From Burkholderiales bacterium (GTDB lineage Bacteria; Pseudomonadota; Gammaproteobacteria; Burkholderiales; Burkholderiaceae_C), in contig CANFIH010000009.1 in the NCBI GenBank assembly GCA_947446855.1, forward strand, positions 1-51,355: a DNA stretch of 51,355 nucleotides. The letters are read 5' to 3'. Below the pieces are notes generated by a model. The model had not been told where the DNA came from. It was given only the letters and a program-made list of their open reading frames with translations, and searched no databases. Below are positions 44,374-51,355 of this stretch, in pieces. Positions within the stretch are counted from its first letter, which is position 1; each line of letters begins with the position of its first letter. Position numbers and translations under genes: made by a program.

Positions 44374-45654
44374 CTATTCAGATAGACCAGGCTGCGTAAA
44401 ACGCCGGATAGTCAGTGCACAGCGCTGCTCAACTAAACCGACGATTGCGCCCAATATCGGATGCCCGTGGCCTTGCGCCTCCAAGTTGGTCTGTGTCGCC
44501 TGCGCCAAGGCGGGCAAGCGCTGTGCAATCTCCAGAATCCGCTTTCTGACCGGGGCGGGCGTCAGCCCGGCCTCTTTGGCAAAGGCGTCCCAGTGGCGCG
44601 GGAACACCTCCGAGAACTTGTATTTGCCGCCGATCTTCATCGCCATCTTGTCGGTCAGAGCGGGATAGACCGCCGTGCACAGGGCGTCGTACAGGGGCGC
44701 CAGCACGGCGCCCTGCGCCGAATAGAGCAGTGAGAAATTTTTGCCATGTGCATCGTGGTTGCCAATGAGCGCGTTGAACACCACGGCATCCAGCAGTTTC
44801 AGAACATGCGGCGCGCTGGGCCGCGTGGCGCTGCGCAGCAGGGCGAAGGCCTGGGCCAAGCCCGGGCCACCTTCGTTCTGGTATTTGTGCTCAGTGAACA
44901 CGCCCAGCGCCTGACAAAAGTCCTCCTGGTGGAGGCGCTGCGTCGCACCGCCGGACAACGGCGCGCGGTCGTAGCGGGTCACCAGCATATAAGGGCGTGC
45001 AGGATCGTCCGCACCCGAAGTCTGCACATGGTGAATGCGGGCAGGCGCAACATCGAGCTTCAAGGCAGCAGCCAGCGCCATGCAGAAGGCTTCGTTGAAG
45101 ACGCTGCCGTCCACCGAAGGAATAGGCGGCTTGAGAATATGGGTGCTGGGTGCGCCATCCAGCGGCAGGCCAATGCGTCCGCCCTGCCCCAGCACCACAG
45201 GCAACTTGTCCTGCGCCCCCGCAAGGGAAAGACGCAGCCCCTGGTCGCCTGCGCGCATGGGGCGCAAAGGCATCTCGTCCCACACCCGGCAAAGCTGTTC
45301 ATCCGAAAGCCACTGCACGGCTTCGCTGCTGGTAGCGTCTGGCGGCGCTTGGCCGGCCTCCAGCAAAGTGACAGCACCCGCGCACTCACCGCCCAGGCTG
45401 TCAAGCAGGGCGAAGTCGTTTTGTGCGGAAACCTGCAGCGTCTTGGCGATTCGTCTGCGTTTACCGCCCTCGGGCAGGAGCCCGGCAAAAAAGGGTCGAC
45501 TGGCGCTGTCATCAAAAGGATCCACCCTGAGGGGCAGGGACAGGGACAGCGGCACGGCAGCGGTGGGCAGATAGGTAAATTGCAGACGGCCGTCCACCTG
45601 CGTCAGAGTGCCCACCTGTGCGCCCAGCAGCCAGACGCTGAGTTGGCGCGCCAT
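44374..45654 (-). CDS. hipA: HipA-family serine/threonine kinase toxin
   Basis: HipA kinases act as toxins by phosphorylating targets such as glutamyl-tRNA synthetase. ATG 45654 (M-A-R-Q-L-S-V-W-L-L-G) gives 426 residues; the frame runs on upstream as a shadow of hipB. The P-loop-like motif is L-S-L-A-G-A-Q-D-K-L-P, and S-V-F-N-E-A-F-C is further conserved. The catalytic loop is G-N-H-D301-A-H-G-K-N-F-S. The C terminus F-S-E-V-F-P-R-H-W looks complete. hipB lies one base upstream, as in known hipBA operons. Confidence 0.92.
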   Translation of the reverse strand: MARQLSVWLLGAQVGTLTQVDGRLQFTYLPTAAVPLSLSLPLRVDPFDDSASRPFFAGLLPEGGKRRRIAKTLQVSAQNDFALLDSLGGECAGAVTLLEAGQAPPDATSSEAVQWLSDEQLCRVWDEMPLRPMRAGDQGLRLSLAGAQDKLPVVLGQGGRIGLPLDGAPSTHILKPPIPSVDGSVFNEAFCMALAAALKLDVAPARIHHVQTSGADDPARPYMLVTRYDRAPLSGGATQRLHQEDFCQALGVFTEHKYQNEGGPGLAQAFALLRSATRPSAPHVLKLLDAVVFNALIGNHDAHGKNFSLLYSAQGAVLAPLYDALCTAVYPALTDKMAMKIGGKYKFSEVFPRHWDAFAKEAGLTPAPVRKRILEIAQRLPALAQATQTNLEAQGHGHPILGAIVGLVEQRCALTIRRFTQPGLSE

Positions 45655-45655
45655 C

Positions 45656-45880
45656 TCAGGCAAGGCCTTCCACTGCCAGCGTGCCGCCCAACGCGTGCAA
45701 CACTTTGAGCAGGCTGTCCAAGCGGATGGTGGGCTTGCCGGCTTCCAGCTCCACAACGAAGCGCACGCCCACGCCTGCCGCCATGGCCAGTTGGGCTTGG
45801 GTGAGGCGCAGTTTGGAGCGGGCTGCCAGTACAGCAGCGCCCAGTTCTGATGGCGTGGGGGTTGGGGTGAGGGTCATCAT
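45656..45880 (-). CDS. hipB: HipB-like Xre-family antitoxin
   Basis: This 74-residue DNA-binding protein has a helix-turn-helix (A-R-S-K-L-R-L-T-Q-A-Q-L-A-M-A-A-G-V) and the conserved E-L-E-A-G-K-P-T. HipB binds HipA and represses the operon through palindromic operators. Two adjacent ATGs (45880 and 45877) are possible starts. An operator-like palindrome begins only four bases before the start, so the leader must be very short. Confidence 0.92.
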   Translation of the reverse strand: MMTLTPTPTPSELGAAVLAARSKLRLTQAQLAMAAGVGVRFVVELEAGKPTIRLDSLLKVLHALGGTLAVEGLA

Positions 45881-45883
45881 AAA

Positions 45884-45897
45884 TTCCCGATCGGGAA
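45884..45897. promoter_or_regulatory. hip operator 1
   Basis: TTCCCGATCGGGAA is a perfect 14-bp palindrome, four bases upstream of the hipB start. A CATAAT -10-like box on the minus strand (45898-45903) directly abuts it, so it probably overlaps the transcription start. Confidence 0.8.
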
Positions 45898-45903
45898 ATT
45901 ATG
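45898..45903 (-). promoter_or_regulatory. Possible -10 box of hipBA
   Basis: CATAAT on the minus strand lies between operators 1 and 2. TTGTTT 15 bases further upstream might be the -35, though the spacing is short. If used, the mRNA leader would be only about 10 bases. Confidence 0.4.
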
Positions 45904-45932
45904 CACCCTATCAACCAAAAACAAAACGAATA

Positions 45933-45946
45933 TTCCCAATCGGTAA
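45933..45946. promoter_or_regulatory. hip operator 2 (weaker)
   Basis: TTCCCAATCGGTAA matches the other two operators with two substitutions. Its centre lies exactly 49 bases from operator 1. Confidence 0.7.
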
Positions 45947-45981
45947 TATTCGTTCATGAACATGCGTAAAAATCGAATAAA

Positions 45982-45995
45982 TTCCCGAACGGGAA
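45982..45995. promoter_or_regulatory. hip operator 3
   Basis: TTCCCGAACGGGAA has 6-bp perfect arms (TTCCCG/CGGGAA). Its centre lies exactly 49 bases from operator 2. It is 13 bases from the stop of the adenosine kinase gene. Confidence 0.8.
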
Positions 45996-46007
45996 TTTAT
46001 GGAGGAC

Positions 46008-47009
46008 CTAGACCAAAGCCTCAAACTCCTGGCGAATTTCCTGCAACTGCGCGGGCGTGAGCCGGTTGCCGTACTGCGCCACCACAGTGCCCGCAGCCTG
46101 ATTGGCCAGGCGTGCAGCCTCGGCGTGGCTGTGGCCGTGGGTCACGGCAAACAGGAAGGCGCCGGCAAACATGTCACCCGCACCGTTGGTGTCAATCGCC
46201 TTGACCGGTGCTGCGGGTACCGCGGTTTGCAAGTCCCCTTCAATCACCAGGCAGCCCTTGGCACCGCGCGTCAGGCAAACCACCTTGGCCAGCTTGGCCA
46301 TGGCTGCAACCACCGTATCGATGTCCTTGCTGCCGCACCAGACCTGCGCCTCTTCCTCATTGCAGAACAGGTAGTCCAGATCGTCACCGACCATGGCTTC
46401 CAGGCCCGCACGGCAGAAGGTAATCATGCTCATGTCGCTCAGCGTGGTGGCCAGCTTGACGCCAGCCTCCTTGGCCATCGCGCGGCCCTTGAGCGCGGCG
46501 TCCAGCCCGGTGATTGATGCCGACAGATAACCTTCCATGTAATAGACCTTGGACTTGGCAATGTCCTTGGGGTGCAGGGCGGTGTGGTCAATGTCGGCGG
46601 TGGCCCCCAGAAAGGTGCTCATGCTGCGCTCGGCGTCGGGCGTGACCATCACCATGCAGATGCCAGTCTGGCCCTCGGGGAACGGTGTGTGCGACAGATT
46701 GGTGTGCACACTGTTACCCAGCAGATCCTGGTGGAAAAAAGCACCCAGCTCGTCGTCTGCCACACGGCAGGAATAGAAGGCCTTGCCGCCCAGCTGCGCC
46801 AAAGCCACAGCCGTGTTGCCGGCCGATCCGCCACCGGTGCGGCGGCTGTGCAGGCCATGCACGCCAGCCAGCAAATGGGCGCGGCGCTCGGCGTCGATCA
46901 GCGTCATATGGCGCTTCTCTACCCCCAGGGCCTGCAGTTGCGCGTCGGAGACTTCGTATTCGGAGTCCACCAGCGCGTTGCCAATGGCGTAGAGGTCGTA
47001 ATGGGACAT
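46008..47009 (-). CDS. Adenosine kinase, PfkB family
   Basis: This 333-residue sugar/nucleoside kinase resembles the adenosine kinases of betaproteobacteria. ATG 47009 (M-S-H-Y-D-L-Y-A-I-G-N-A-L-V-D) has AGGAAA in front; the frame is open 18 codons upstream. G-G-S-A-G-N-T-A-V-A is the PfkB N-terminal motif; the catalytic base is D279 in T-N-G-A-G-D-M-F-A-G-A-F. It would phosphorylate adenosine to AMP in purine salvage. It ends close to the hip control region and probably shares no transcript with it. Confidence 0.9.
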   Translation of the reverse strand: MSHYDLYAIGNALVDSEYEVSDAQLQALGVEKRHMTLIDAERRAHLLAGVHGLHSRRTGGGSAGNTAVALAQLGGKAFYSCRVADDELGAFFHQDLLGNSVHTNLSHTPFPEGQTGICMVMVTPDAERSMSTFLGATADIDHTALHPKDIAKSKVYYMEGYLSASITGLDAALKGRAMAKEAGVKLATTLSDMSMITFCRAGLEAMVGDDLDYLFCNEEEAQVWCGSKDIDTVVAAMAKLAKVVCLTRGAKGCLVIEGDLQTAVPAAPVKAIDTNGAGDMFAGAFLFAVTHGHSHAEAARLANQAAGTVVAQYGNRLTPAQLQEIRQEFEALV

Positions 47010-47031
47010 GGATTTCCTGGAATTGAAGGGA

Positions 47032-47808
47032 TTACTGCTCGACGAAGGCGCGCTCGACGACAAAGTCGCCGGGCGAGGTGGTGCTGCCTTCGGAGTAGCC
47101 GCGCTTCTCCAGAATCACTTTCAGGTCTTTGAGCAAACCGGGGGAGCCGCAGATCATGACGCGGTCGTTCAGGGGGTCGAGCTTGGGCAGGCCCAGGTCT
47201 GCCTGCATCTTGCCGGACTCGATCAAATCAGTGATGCGGCCCTGGTTGCGGAAGGGTTCGCGCGTGACCGTGGGGTAGTACAGCATCTGCTCGCTCACCA
47301 TCTCGCCCAGGAATTCGTGGTCCGGCAGTTCGTGCATGAAGTAGTCGTGGTAGGCCAGTTCCTTGACCTCGCGCACACCGTGCACCACGATCACCTTTTC
47401 AAAGCGCTCGTAGGTGGCCGGATCGCGCGCCACGCTCAGGAAAGGGGCCAGGCCAGTGCCGCTGCCCAGCAGGTACAGGTTCTTGCCCGGCAGCAGGTAG
47501 TCGATCAACAGCGTGCCAGTGGGCTTTTTGCCGACCACGATCTTGTCGCCCACCTGGATGTGCTGCAGCTGCGAGGTCAACGGACCGTCCTGCACCTTGA
47601 TGCTGAGGAACTCCAGATGCTCTTCGTAATTGGCGCTGGCAATGCTGTAGGCGCGCAGCAGCGGCTTGCCGTTGGGCTGGCGCAGGCCAATCATGGTGAA
47701 GTGGCCGTTGGAGAATCGCAGGGCGGGGTCTCGGGTGGTGGTGAAGCTGAACAAACGGTCTGTCCAGTGGTGTACGCTTAGTACGGTTTCGTCCAGAAAT
47801 GCACTCAT
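47032..47808 (-). CDS. fpr: Ferredoxin--NADP+ reductase
   Basis: This FAD enzyme moves electrons between NADPH and ferredoxin or flavodoxin. From ATG 47808 it has 258 residues. The FAD-binding motif is R52-A-Y-S-I-A-S; the NADP phosphate region is L-L-G-S-G-T-G-L-A-P-F near 110-120; M-I-C-G-S-P is the nicotinamide-side Cys motif. The C terminus V-V-E-R-A-F-V-E-Q belongs to the bacterial subclass. It is 22 bases upstream of the kinase gene, so the two may be co-transcribed. Confidence 0.94.
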   Translation of the reverse strand: MSAFLDETVLSVHHWTDRLFSFTTTRDPALRFSNGHFTMIGLRQPNGKPLLRAYSIASANYEEHLEFLSIKVQDGPLTSQLQHIQVGDKIVVGKKPTGTLLIDYLLPGKNLYLLGSGTGLAPFLSVARDPATYERFEKVIVVHGVREVKELAYHDYFMHELPDHEFLGEMVSEQMLYYPTVTREPFRNQGRITDLIESGKMQADLGLPKLDPLNDRVMICGSPGLLKDLKVILEKRGYSEGSTTSPGDFVVERAFVEQ

Positions 47809-47924
47809 GGGGGCCTTGTGGTGGTTCAAAGCTGCGCTGCAGCAAACCCCATAGTGTAAAAGGTCGGCTTGTCACGATCTGACATAAGCTTAGACACAAA
47901 ACATATTTGCCAGCGACTTGCGCC

Positions 47925-48287
47925 ATGCCATCCTCCAACACCCCCACTCCCGAGCCCCTGCTGGTGGCCTGCCTGTGCGCCCAATGGTGCGGCACCTGCA
48001 AGGATTACGCGCCTTTGTTTCTGGGTCTGCAGGCCGATTTCCCGGGGGCCACGTTCCGCTGGGTTGATATCGAGGACGAGTCCGAGCTGGTGGACCCCAT
48101 TGAGGTGGAGAACTTCCCCACGGTGCTGATTGCCACCGGTGGCCAGGCGCGCTTTTTTGGCACGCTGACACCGCATATCGAGACGCTCAAGCGCCTCATT
48201 CGCTCACATGCGGGCGATACGGGGGCCAGTAAATTGCCAGCCGCGGTGCAGGCGCTGACCCAGCGGGTGAGCGCGCAATGCGTGTAA
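47925..48287 (+). CDS. Thioredoxin-like protein with W-C-G-T-C active site
   Basis: This 120-residue cytoplasmic protein has a thioredoxin fold with W21-C22-G-T-C25-K in place of the common W-C-G-P-C. Additional Cys at 16 and 18 precede the motif, and N-F-P-T-V supplies the cis-Pro. No signal peptide is visible. ATG 47925 is favoured; an in-frame start at 47907 is possible. It is divergent from fpr, with 116 bases between them, so both may be redox-related. Confidence 0.85.
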   Translation: MPSSNTPTPEPLLVACLCAQWCGTCKDYAPLFLGLQADFPGATFRWVDIEDESELVDPIEVENFPTVLIATGGQARFFGTLTPHIETLKRLIRSHAGDTGASKLPAAVQALTQRVSAQCV

Positions 48288-48310
48288 CCCGCAGCACAGT
48301 CCCACACCCA

Positions 48311-48326
48311 CAGCGGGCTCCCGCTG
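48311..48326. repeat. Stem-loop between convergent genes
   Basis: CAGCGG-gctc-CCGCTG forms a 6-bp stem, 24 bases after the thioredoxin-like stop. No T-run follows, so it is at best a weak terminator. Confidence 0.4.
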
Positions 48327-48397
48327 CAAGCCGGATGTATCGCAAGGACCTGCGCGTGACAGGGTGGTGAGGCATCGCCCCGATGTCCCGCGGTGGT

Positions 48398-49210
48398 TTA
48401 TTGCGCCGCGTTCGGTGCGTGAAGGGTCGCGACCGGTTGCAGGCTCTGCTGCATCGGACCCAAGCGAATCTGGTAGCTCTTGTCGCTTTCCGTAATCGCC
48501 CTGGCTGCGTCGCCAAATGTACGCTTGCCAACCGCCAGTTCATTCAGGATGGATTGGGCACCCAGCCAGAAGGCATCCAGCGCGCTGACAACGGCTGGGG
48601 CATAGCTTGCGCTGCGCCAGGAAGCGGCCATATCCATACACATGCCGTAGCCTGCAATCACGCTGCGCAGTTCCTCACGGTCCCGCTGGCTCGGCAGCGA
48701 CTTATTCGCCATGGCCTCCGGGCTGGCAGCGCTGCCTGACAGGAACGGAACCCTGGGCGAGAGATGCCTGGAGGCATTGGATGCTTCCAACGCGGTAAAG
48801 CAGGCCGACCCCGGATTGGCTTGTGCGGACGCCGCTGAATTGTTGGAACATTGAGCTGCCCCGCCCTGCAGCAGGATCCGGGTACTGCCGCAATCGACGG
48901 CGGCAATGCTTGGGGCCGGCTCGGTCCTTGCCGGCACATCGCCCAGGGCGCTGGTTTTGAAATTGCCCTTGGACGCAGGCTTGAAATGAGCCTTGGACTT
49001 GGACTTGTAGGTGACCTTGCCCTTGCCCTTGGCCATGGGCCTGGAAGTACCTTTGGACGCGCCCTTGGACGTGGCCTTGGGCGCCGGCGCACACGCCGCG
49101 CCGCCTTGGTGGGGCGGCTTTTGGCCAATCTTGCAGGCCACATGCCCACCAGCCCATGCAGCCATGGACAGCGTGCAAGCCGCTAAAAAAACGAGCCCAC
49201 GCAACTTCAT
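48398..49210 (-). CDS. Secreted protein with Lys/Ser/Gly-rich segment, function unknown
   Basis: This 270-residue protein starts at ATG 49210 with a Sec signal peptide (about 1-20, ending A-W-A). Residues 45-86 are a basic low-complexity segment with repeated K-G or S-K units (S-K-G-A-S-K-G-T-S, K-G-K-G-K). The C-terminal half (about 160-265) looks helical and folded, with several Cys (C107, C121, C137 and one near 194). I do not recognise a domain. The basic segment could bind DNA, phospholipid or peptidoglycan, but that is guesswork. The longer frame to 49288 adds residues unlike a signal peptide. Confidence 0.7.
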   Translation of the reverse strand: MKLRGLVFLAACTLSMAAWAGGHVACKIGQKPPHQGGAACAPAPKATSKGASKGTSRPMAKGKGKVTYKSKSKAHFKPASKGNFKTSALGDVPARTEPAPSIAAVDCGSTRILLQGGAAQCSNNSAASAQANPGSACFTALEASNASRHLSPRVPFLSGSAASPEAMANKSLPSQRDREELRSVIAGYGMCMDMAASWRSASYAPAVVSALDAFWLGAQSILNELAVGKRTFGDAARAITESDKSYQIRLGPMQQSLQPVATLHAPNAAQ

Positions 49211-49330
49211 ATTTTTCAAGGAATCTTTCCTTCCAAGGTCTACTTCATACCACCGCACCGTCGTGGGACAGTCAACCGTGCACGGCAACGGGGGCCCGAC
49301 GGCCCTTAAGCCGACACCCCGCTGAACGAA

Positions 49331-51355
49331 TCAAAGCTTGGGCGTCACCCAGGCCAACACGCTGTCCAATGCCGCATTCAATTTGGCGGGTTCGGTGCCG
49401 CCGGCCATGGCCATGTCGGGCTTGCCGCCGCCCTTGCCGCCCACTTGCGCTGCGACAAAATTGGCCAATTCACCGGCTTTCACCTTGGCCGTGGTGTCGG
49501 CCGTAACGCCGGCTGCGATCTGCACCTTATCGCCTTCCGACACACCCAGCACAATCACGGCGGTCTTGAGTTTGTCCTTGAGCTTGTCCATGGTGTCGCG
49601 CAGGGTCTTGGTGTCGGCACCTTGCAGGCGCGCCACCAGTACCTTCACACCGTTGATGTCTACGGCCTTATTCACCAGTTCGTCGCCCTGGGCCGAGGCC
49701 AACTTGCCCTTGGCTGCCGTCAATTCTTTTTCCAGATCACGCAGCTGGGCCAACAGGCTGGCCACACGGGCCGGCACTTCGTTGTTGGTCACGCGCAGCG
49801 TGCCGGCCGCGCCACCCAGGGTGGCTTCCATGTCCTGCACATAGTCCAGTGCCACCATGCCGGTGACGGCCTCGATGCGGCGCACGCCCGCAGCCACGCC
49901 GCCCTCGGACGTGATGCTGAAGAAGCCGATGTCGCCGGTCGCCTTGACGTGGGTGCCGCCGCATAGTTCGGTGGTGGTGCCAATATCGAGCACGCGCACG
50001 ATCTCGCCATACTTCTCGCCAAACAGCATCATGGCGCCGGTCTGCTTGGCGTCTTCAATGCCCATCAGGCGCGCCTGTGTAGGCGCATTGGCCAGGATTT
50101 CGGTGTTCACCAGCGCCTCGATCTCGCGGATCTGCGCGTCAGTGACGGGGGCGTTGTGGGTGAAGTCGAAGCGGGTCTTCTCGGCGTCCACCAGGCTGCC
50201 CTTTTGCTGCACATGGTCGCCCAGCACCAGGCGCAAGGCCTTGTGCATCAGGTGGGTGACCGAGTGGTTGCGCATGCTTGCTGCGCGAATGGCCGCGTCC
50301 ACATGGGCGGTGACGCTGTCGCCCACGGCCAGGGTGCCGCTCTTGATGGCGCCATGGTGGCCGAACACATCGGACTTGATCTTCTGGGTGTCAGCCACTT
50401 CAAACAGCGCAACATCGCTGAAGATGGAACCCACATCGCCGACCTGGCCGCCGCTCTCGGCGTAGAAAGGCGTGGTGTCCAGCACCACGATGCCGGTCTG
50501 ACCAGCCTTGAGTTCGGCCACGGGCGTGCCTTCCGCGTACAGGGCCAGCACCTTGGCGCTTTGTGTCAGGTGGTCGTAGCCGACGAAGGTGTTACCCGCG
50601 CCGGTGTAGTCCAGCGCCTTGTCCATCTTGAACTTGCCGGCCGCGCGGCCCTTGGCCTTTTGCGCTTCCATGGCGGCGTGGAAACCGGCGGCATCCACTT
50701 CCACACCGGCCTCGCGGCAGACGTCGGCCGACAGGTCGAGTGGGAAGCCGTAGGTGTCATGCAGCTTGAAGGCCACATCGCCAGGCAGCACTTTCGCGCC
50801 GTCCTTCAGGGCCTCTTCCAGAATTTCCATGCCGGTGGCCAGGGTCTCGAAGAAGCGCTCTTCTTCCACCTTCAGCACTTCGGTGATGCGCTTCTCGTCG
50901 GCACGCAGCTTGGGGTAGGCGTCGCCCATCAGCACAACCAGATCAGCCACCAGCTTGTGGAAAAAGGGAGTCTTCTTGCCCAGCTTGTAGCCGTGGCGAA
51001 TGGCGCGGCGCACGATGCGGCGCTGCACATAGCCGCGGCCTTCGTTGCTGGGGATGACACCGTCGCTCACCAGAAAGGCCGTGGCGCGGATGTGGTCGGC
51101 AATCACGCGCAAGGATTTGTTGCCCAGGTCGGCCTCGCCGGTCTCACGCGCAGCGGCCTTGATCAGCTGGTCAAACAGGTCGATCTCGTAGTTGCTGTGC
51201 ACATGCTGCAGGATGGCGGCCAAGCGCTCCAGGCCCATGCCGGTGTCCACGCAGGGGGCAGGCAGCGGCGTCACGGCACCGGTCTCGTCCATGTTGAACT
51301 GCATGAACACGTTGTTCCAGATTTCGATGAAGCGGTCGCCGTCTTCATCGGGGGA
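49331..51355 (-). CDS. alaS: Alanyl-tRNA synthetase, missing its N-terminal part at the window edge
   Basis: AlaRS charges tRNA(Ala) and edits mischarged Ser/Gly. The N-terminal part is outside the window; 674 residues remain, the frame entering from 51355. V-D-T-G-M-G-L-E-R is class II motif 3. R-R-A-I-R-H-G-Y belongs to the tRNA-recognition region. The editing domain has H-x-x-x-H (S-V-T-H-L-M-H) and C-G-G-T-H. The C-terminal domain contains [15 protein letters not shown] and ends W-V-T-P-K-L. The gene appears intact apart from the edge. No convincing terminator is seen in the 120 bases before the secreted-protein gene. Confidence 0.97.
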   Translation of the reverse strand, partial: SPDEDGDRFIEIWNNVFMQFNMDETGAVTPLPAPCVDTGMGLERLAAILQHVHSNYEIDLFDQLIKAAARETGEADLGNKSLRVIADHIRATAFLVSDGVIPSNEGRGYVQRRIVRRAIRHGYKLGKKTPFFHKLVADLVVLMGDAYPKLRADEKRITEVLKVEEERFFETLATGMEILEEALKDGAKVLPGDVAFKLHDTYGFPLDLSADVCREAGVEVDAAGFHAAMEAQKAKGRAAGKFKMDKALDYTGAGNTFVGYDHLTQSAKVLALYAEGTPVAELKAGQTGIVVLDTTPFYAESGGQVGDVGSIFSDVALFEVADTQKIKSDVFGHHGAIKSGTLAVGDSVTAHVDAAIRAASMRNHSVTHLMHKALRLVLGDHVQQKGSLVDAEKTRFDFTHNAPVTDAQIREIEALVNTEILANAPTQARLMGIEDAKQTGAMMLFGEKYGEIVRVLDIGTTTELCGGTHVKATGDIGFFSITSEGGVAAGVRRIEAVTGMVALDYVQDMEATLGGAAGTLRVTNNEVPARVASLLAQLRDLEKELTAAKGKLASAQGDELVNKAVDINGVKVLVARLQGADTKTLRDTMDKLKDKLKTAVIVLGVSEGDKVQIAAGVTADTTAKVKAGELANFVAAQVGGKGGGKPDMAMAGGTEPAKLNAALDSVLAWVTPKL

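Overview
This window most likely comes from a betaproteobacterium of the order Burkholderiales, probably family Comamonadaceae (Rhodoferax/Polaromonas/Acidovorax-like). The basis is the high-GC coding style, a RibB protein with a dead GTP-cyclohydrolase-II tail, the gene order glyA-nrdR-(minor pilins)-rib genes, and short repeats of a type I associate with that family. This is an inference from gene content. No rRNA or tRNA gene is present to confirm it.

Layout. Positions 1-1077 hold the 3' end of glyA and nrdR. Positions 1082-9371 are a type IV pilus minor-pilin/adhesin cluster: a divergent FimT/GspH pseudopilin, then FimT, PilV, PilW, PilX, a 1349-residue PilY1 and a PilE-type pilin. Positions 9459-15589 carry riboflavin synthesis (ribD, ribE, ribBA, ribH) and nusB, with an O-antigen-ligase/pilin-glycosyltransferase-like membrane protein between ribD and ribE. 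Positions 15601-18951 hold a PLP aminotransferase and tolQ-tolR-tolA. Positions 18956-21465 (minus) are feoA-feoB and a small Cys-rich membrane protein, preceded by a perfect 12-bp inverted repeat resembling a Fur box.

Positions 21541-22235 contain no gene but hold tandem and nested inverted repeats. They are followed by a small nucleotidyltransferase-fold gene overlapping an unrecognised 78-codon gene, and by a secreted alpha/beta hydrolase. dnaE (minus) fills 24090-27656, and trhO lies at 28212-28967. The thiamine ABC transporter thiBPQ (28968-32293, minus) sits behind a clear TPP riboswitch. Then come a PhoD-like phosphatase, a secreted hypothetical plus DUF2145 pair, a WrbA-like flavodoxin, a pirin and a divergent LysR regulator, an FAD oxidoreductase, gluQ, trmB, an RluA-family pseudouridine synthase and a DinG-like helicase.

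A hipBA toxin-antitoxin operon (44374-45880, minus) follows, with three operator-like palindromes whose centres are exactly 49 bp apart. The right end has an adenosine kinase, a ferredoxin-NADP reductase, a thioredoxin-like protein, an unrecognised secreted Lys-rich protein, and alaS, which runs off the edge.

Most of the window is core housekeeping. The less ordinary parts are the pilus block with its linked glycosyltransferase-like gene, the repeat-rich region with the nucleotidyltransferase pair, the hipBA control region, the gluQ start that lies inside a repeat, and the secreted proteins of unknown function. I did not find a clearly new multi-gene system. The best candidates for something undescribed are the overlapping pair at 22236-22974 and the secreted pair at 34229-35467.
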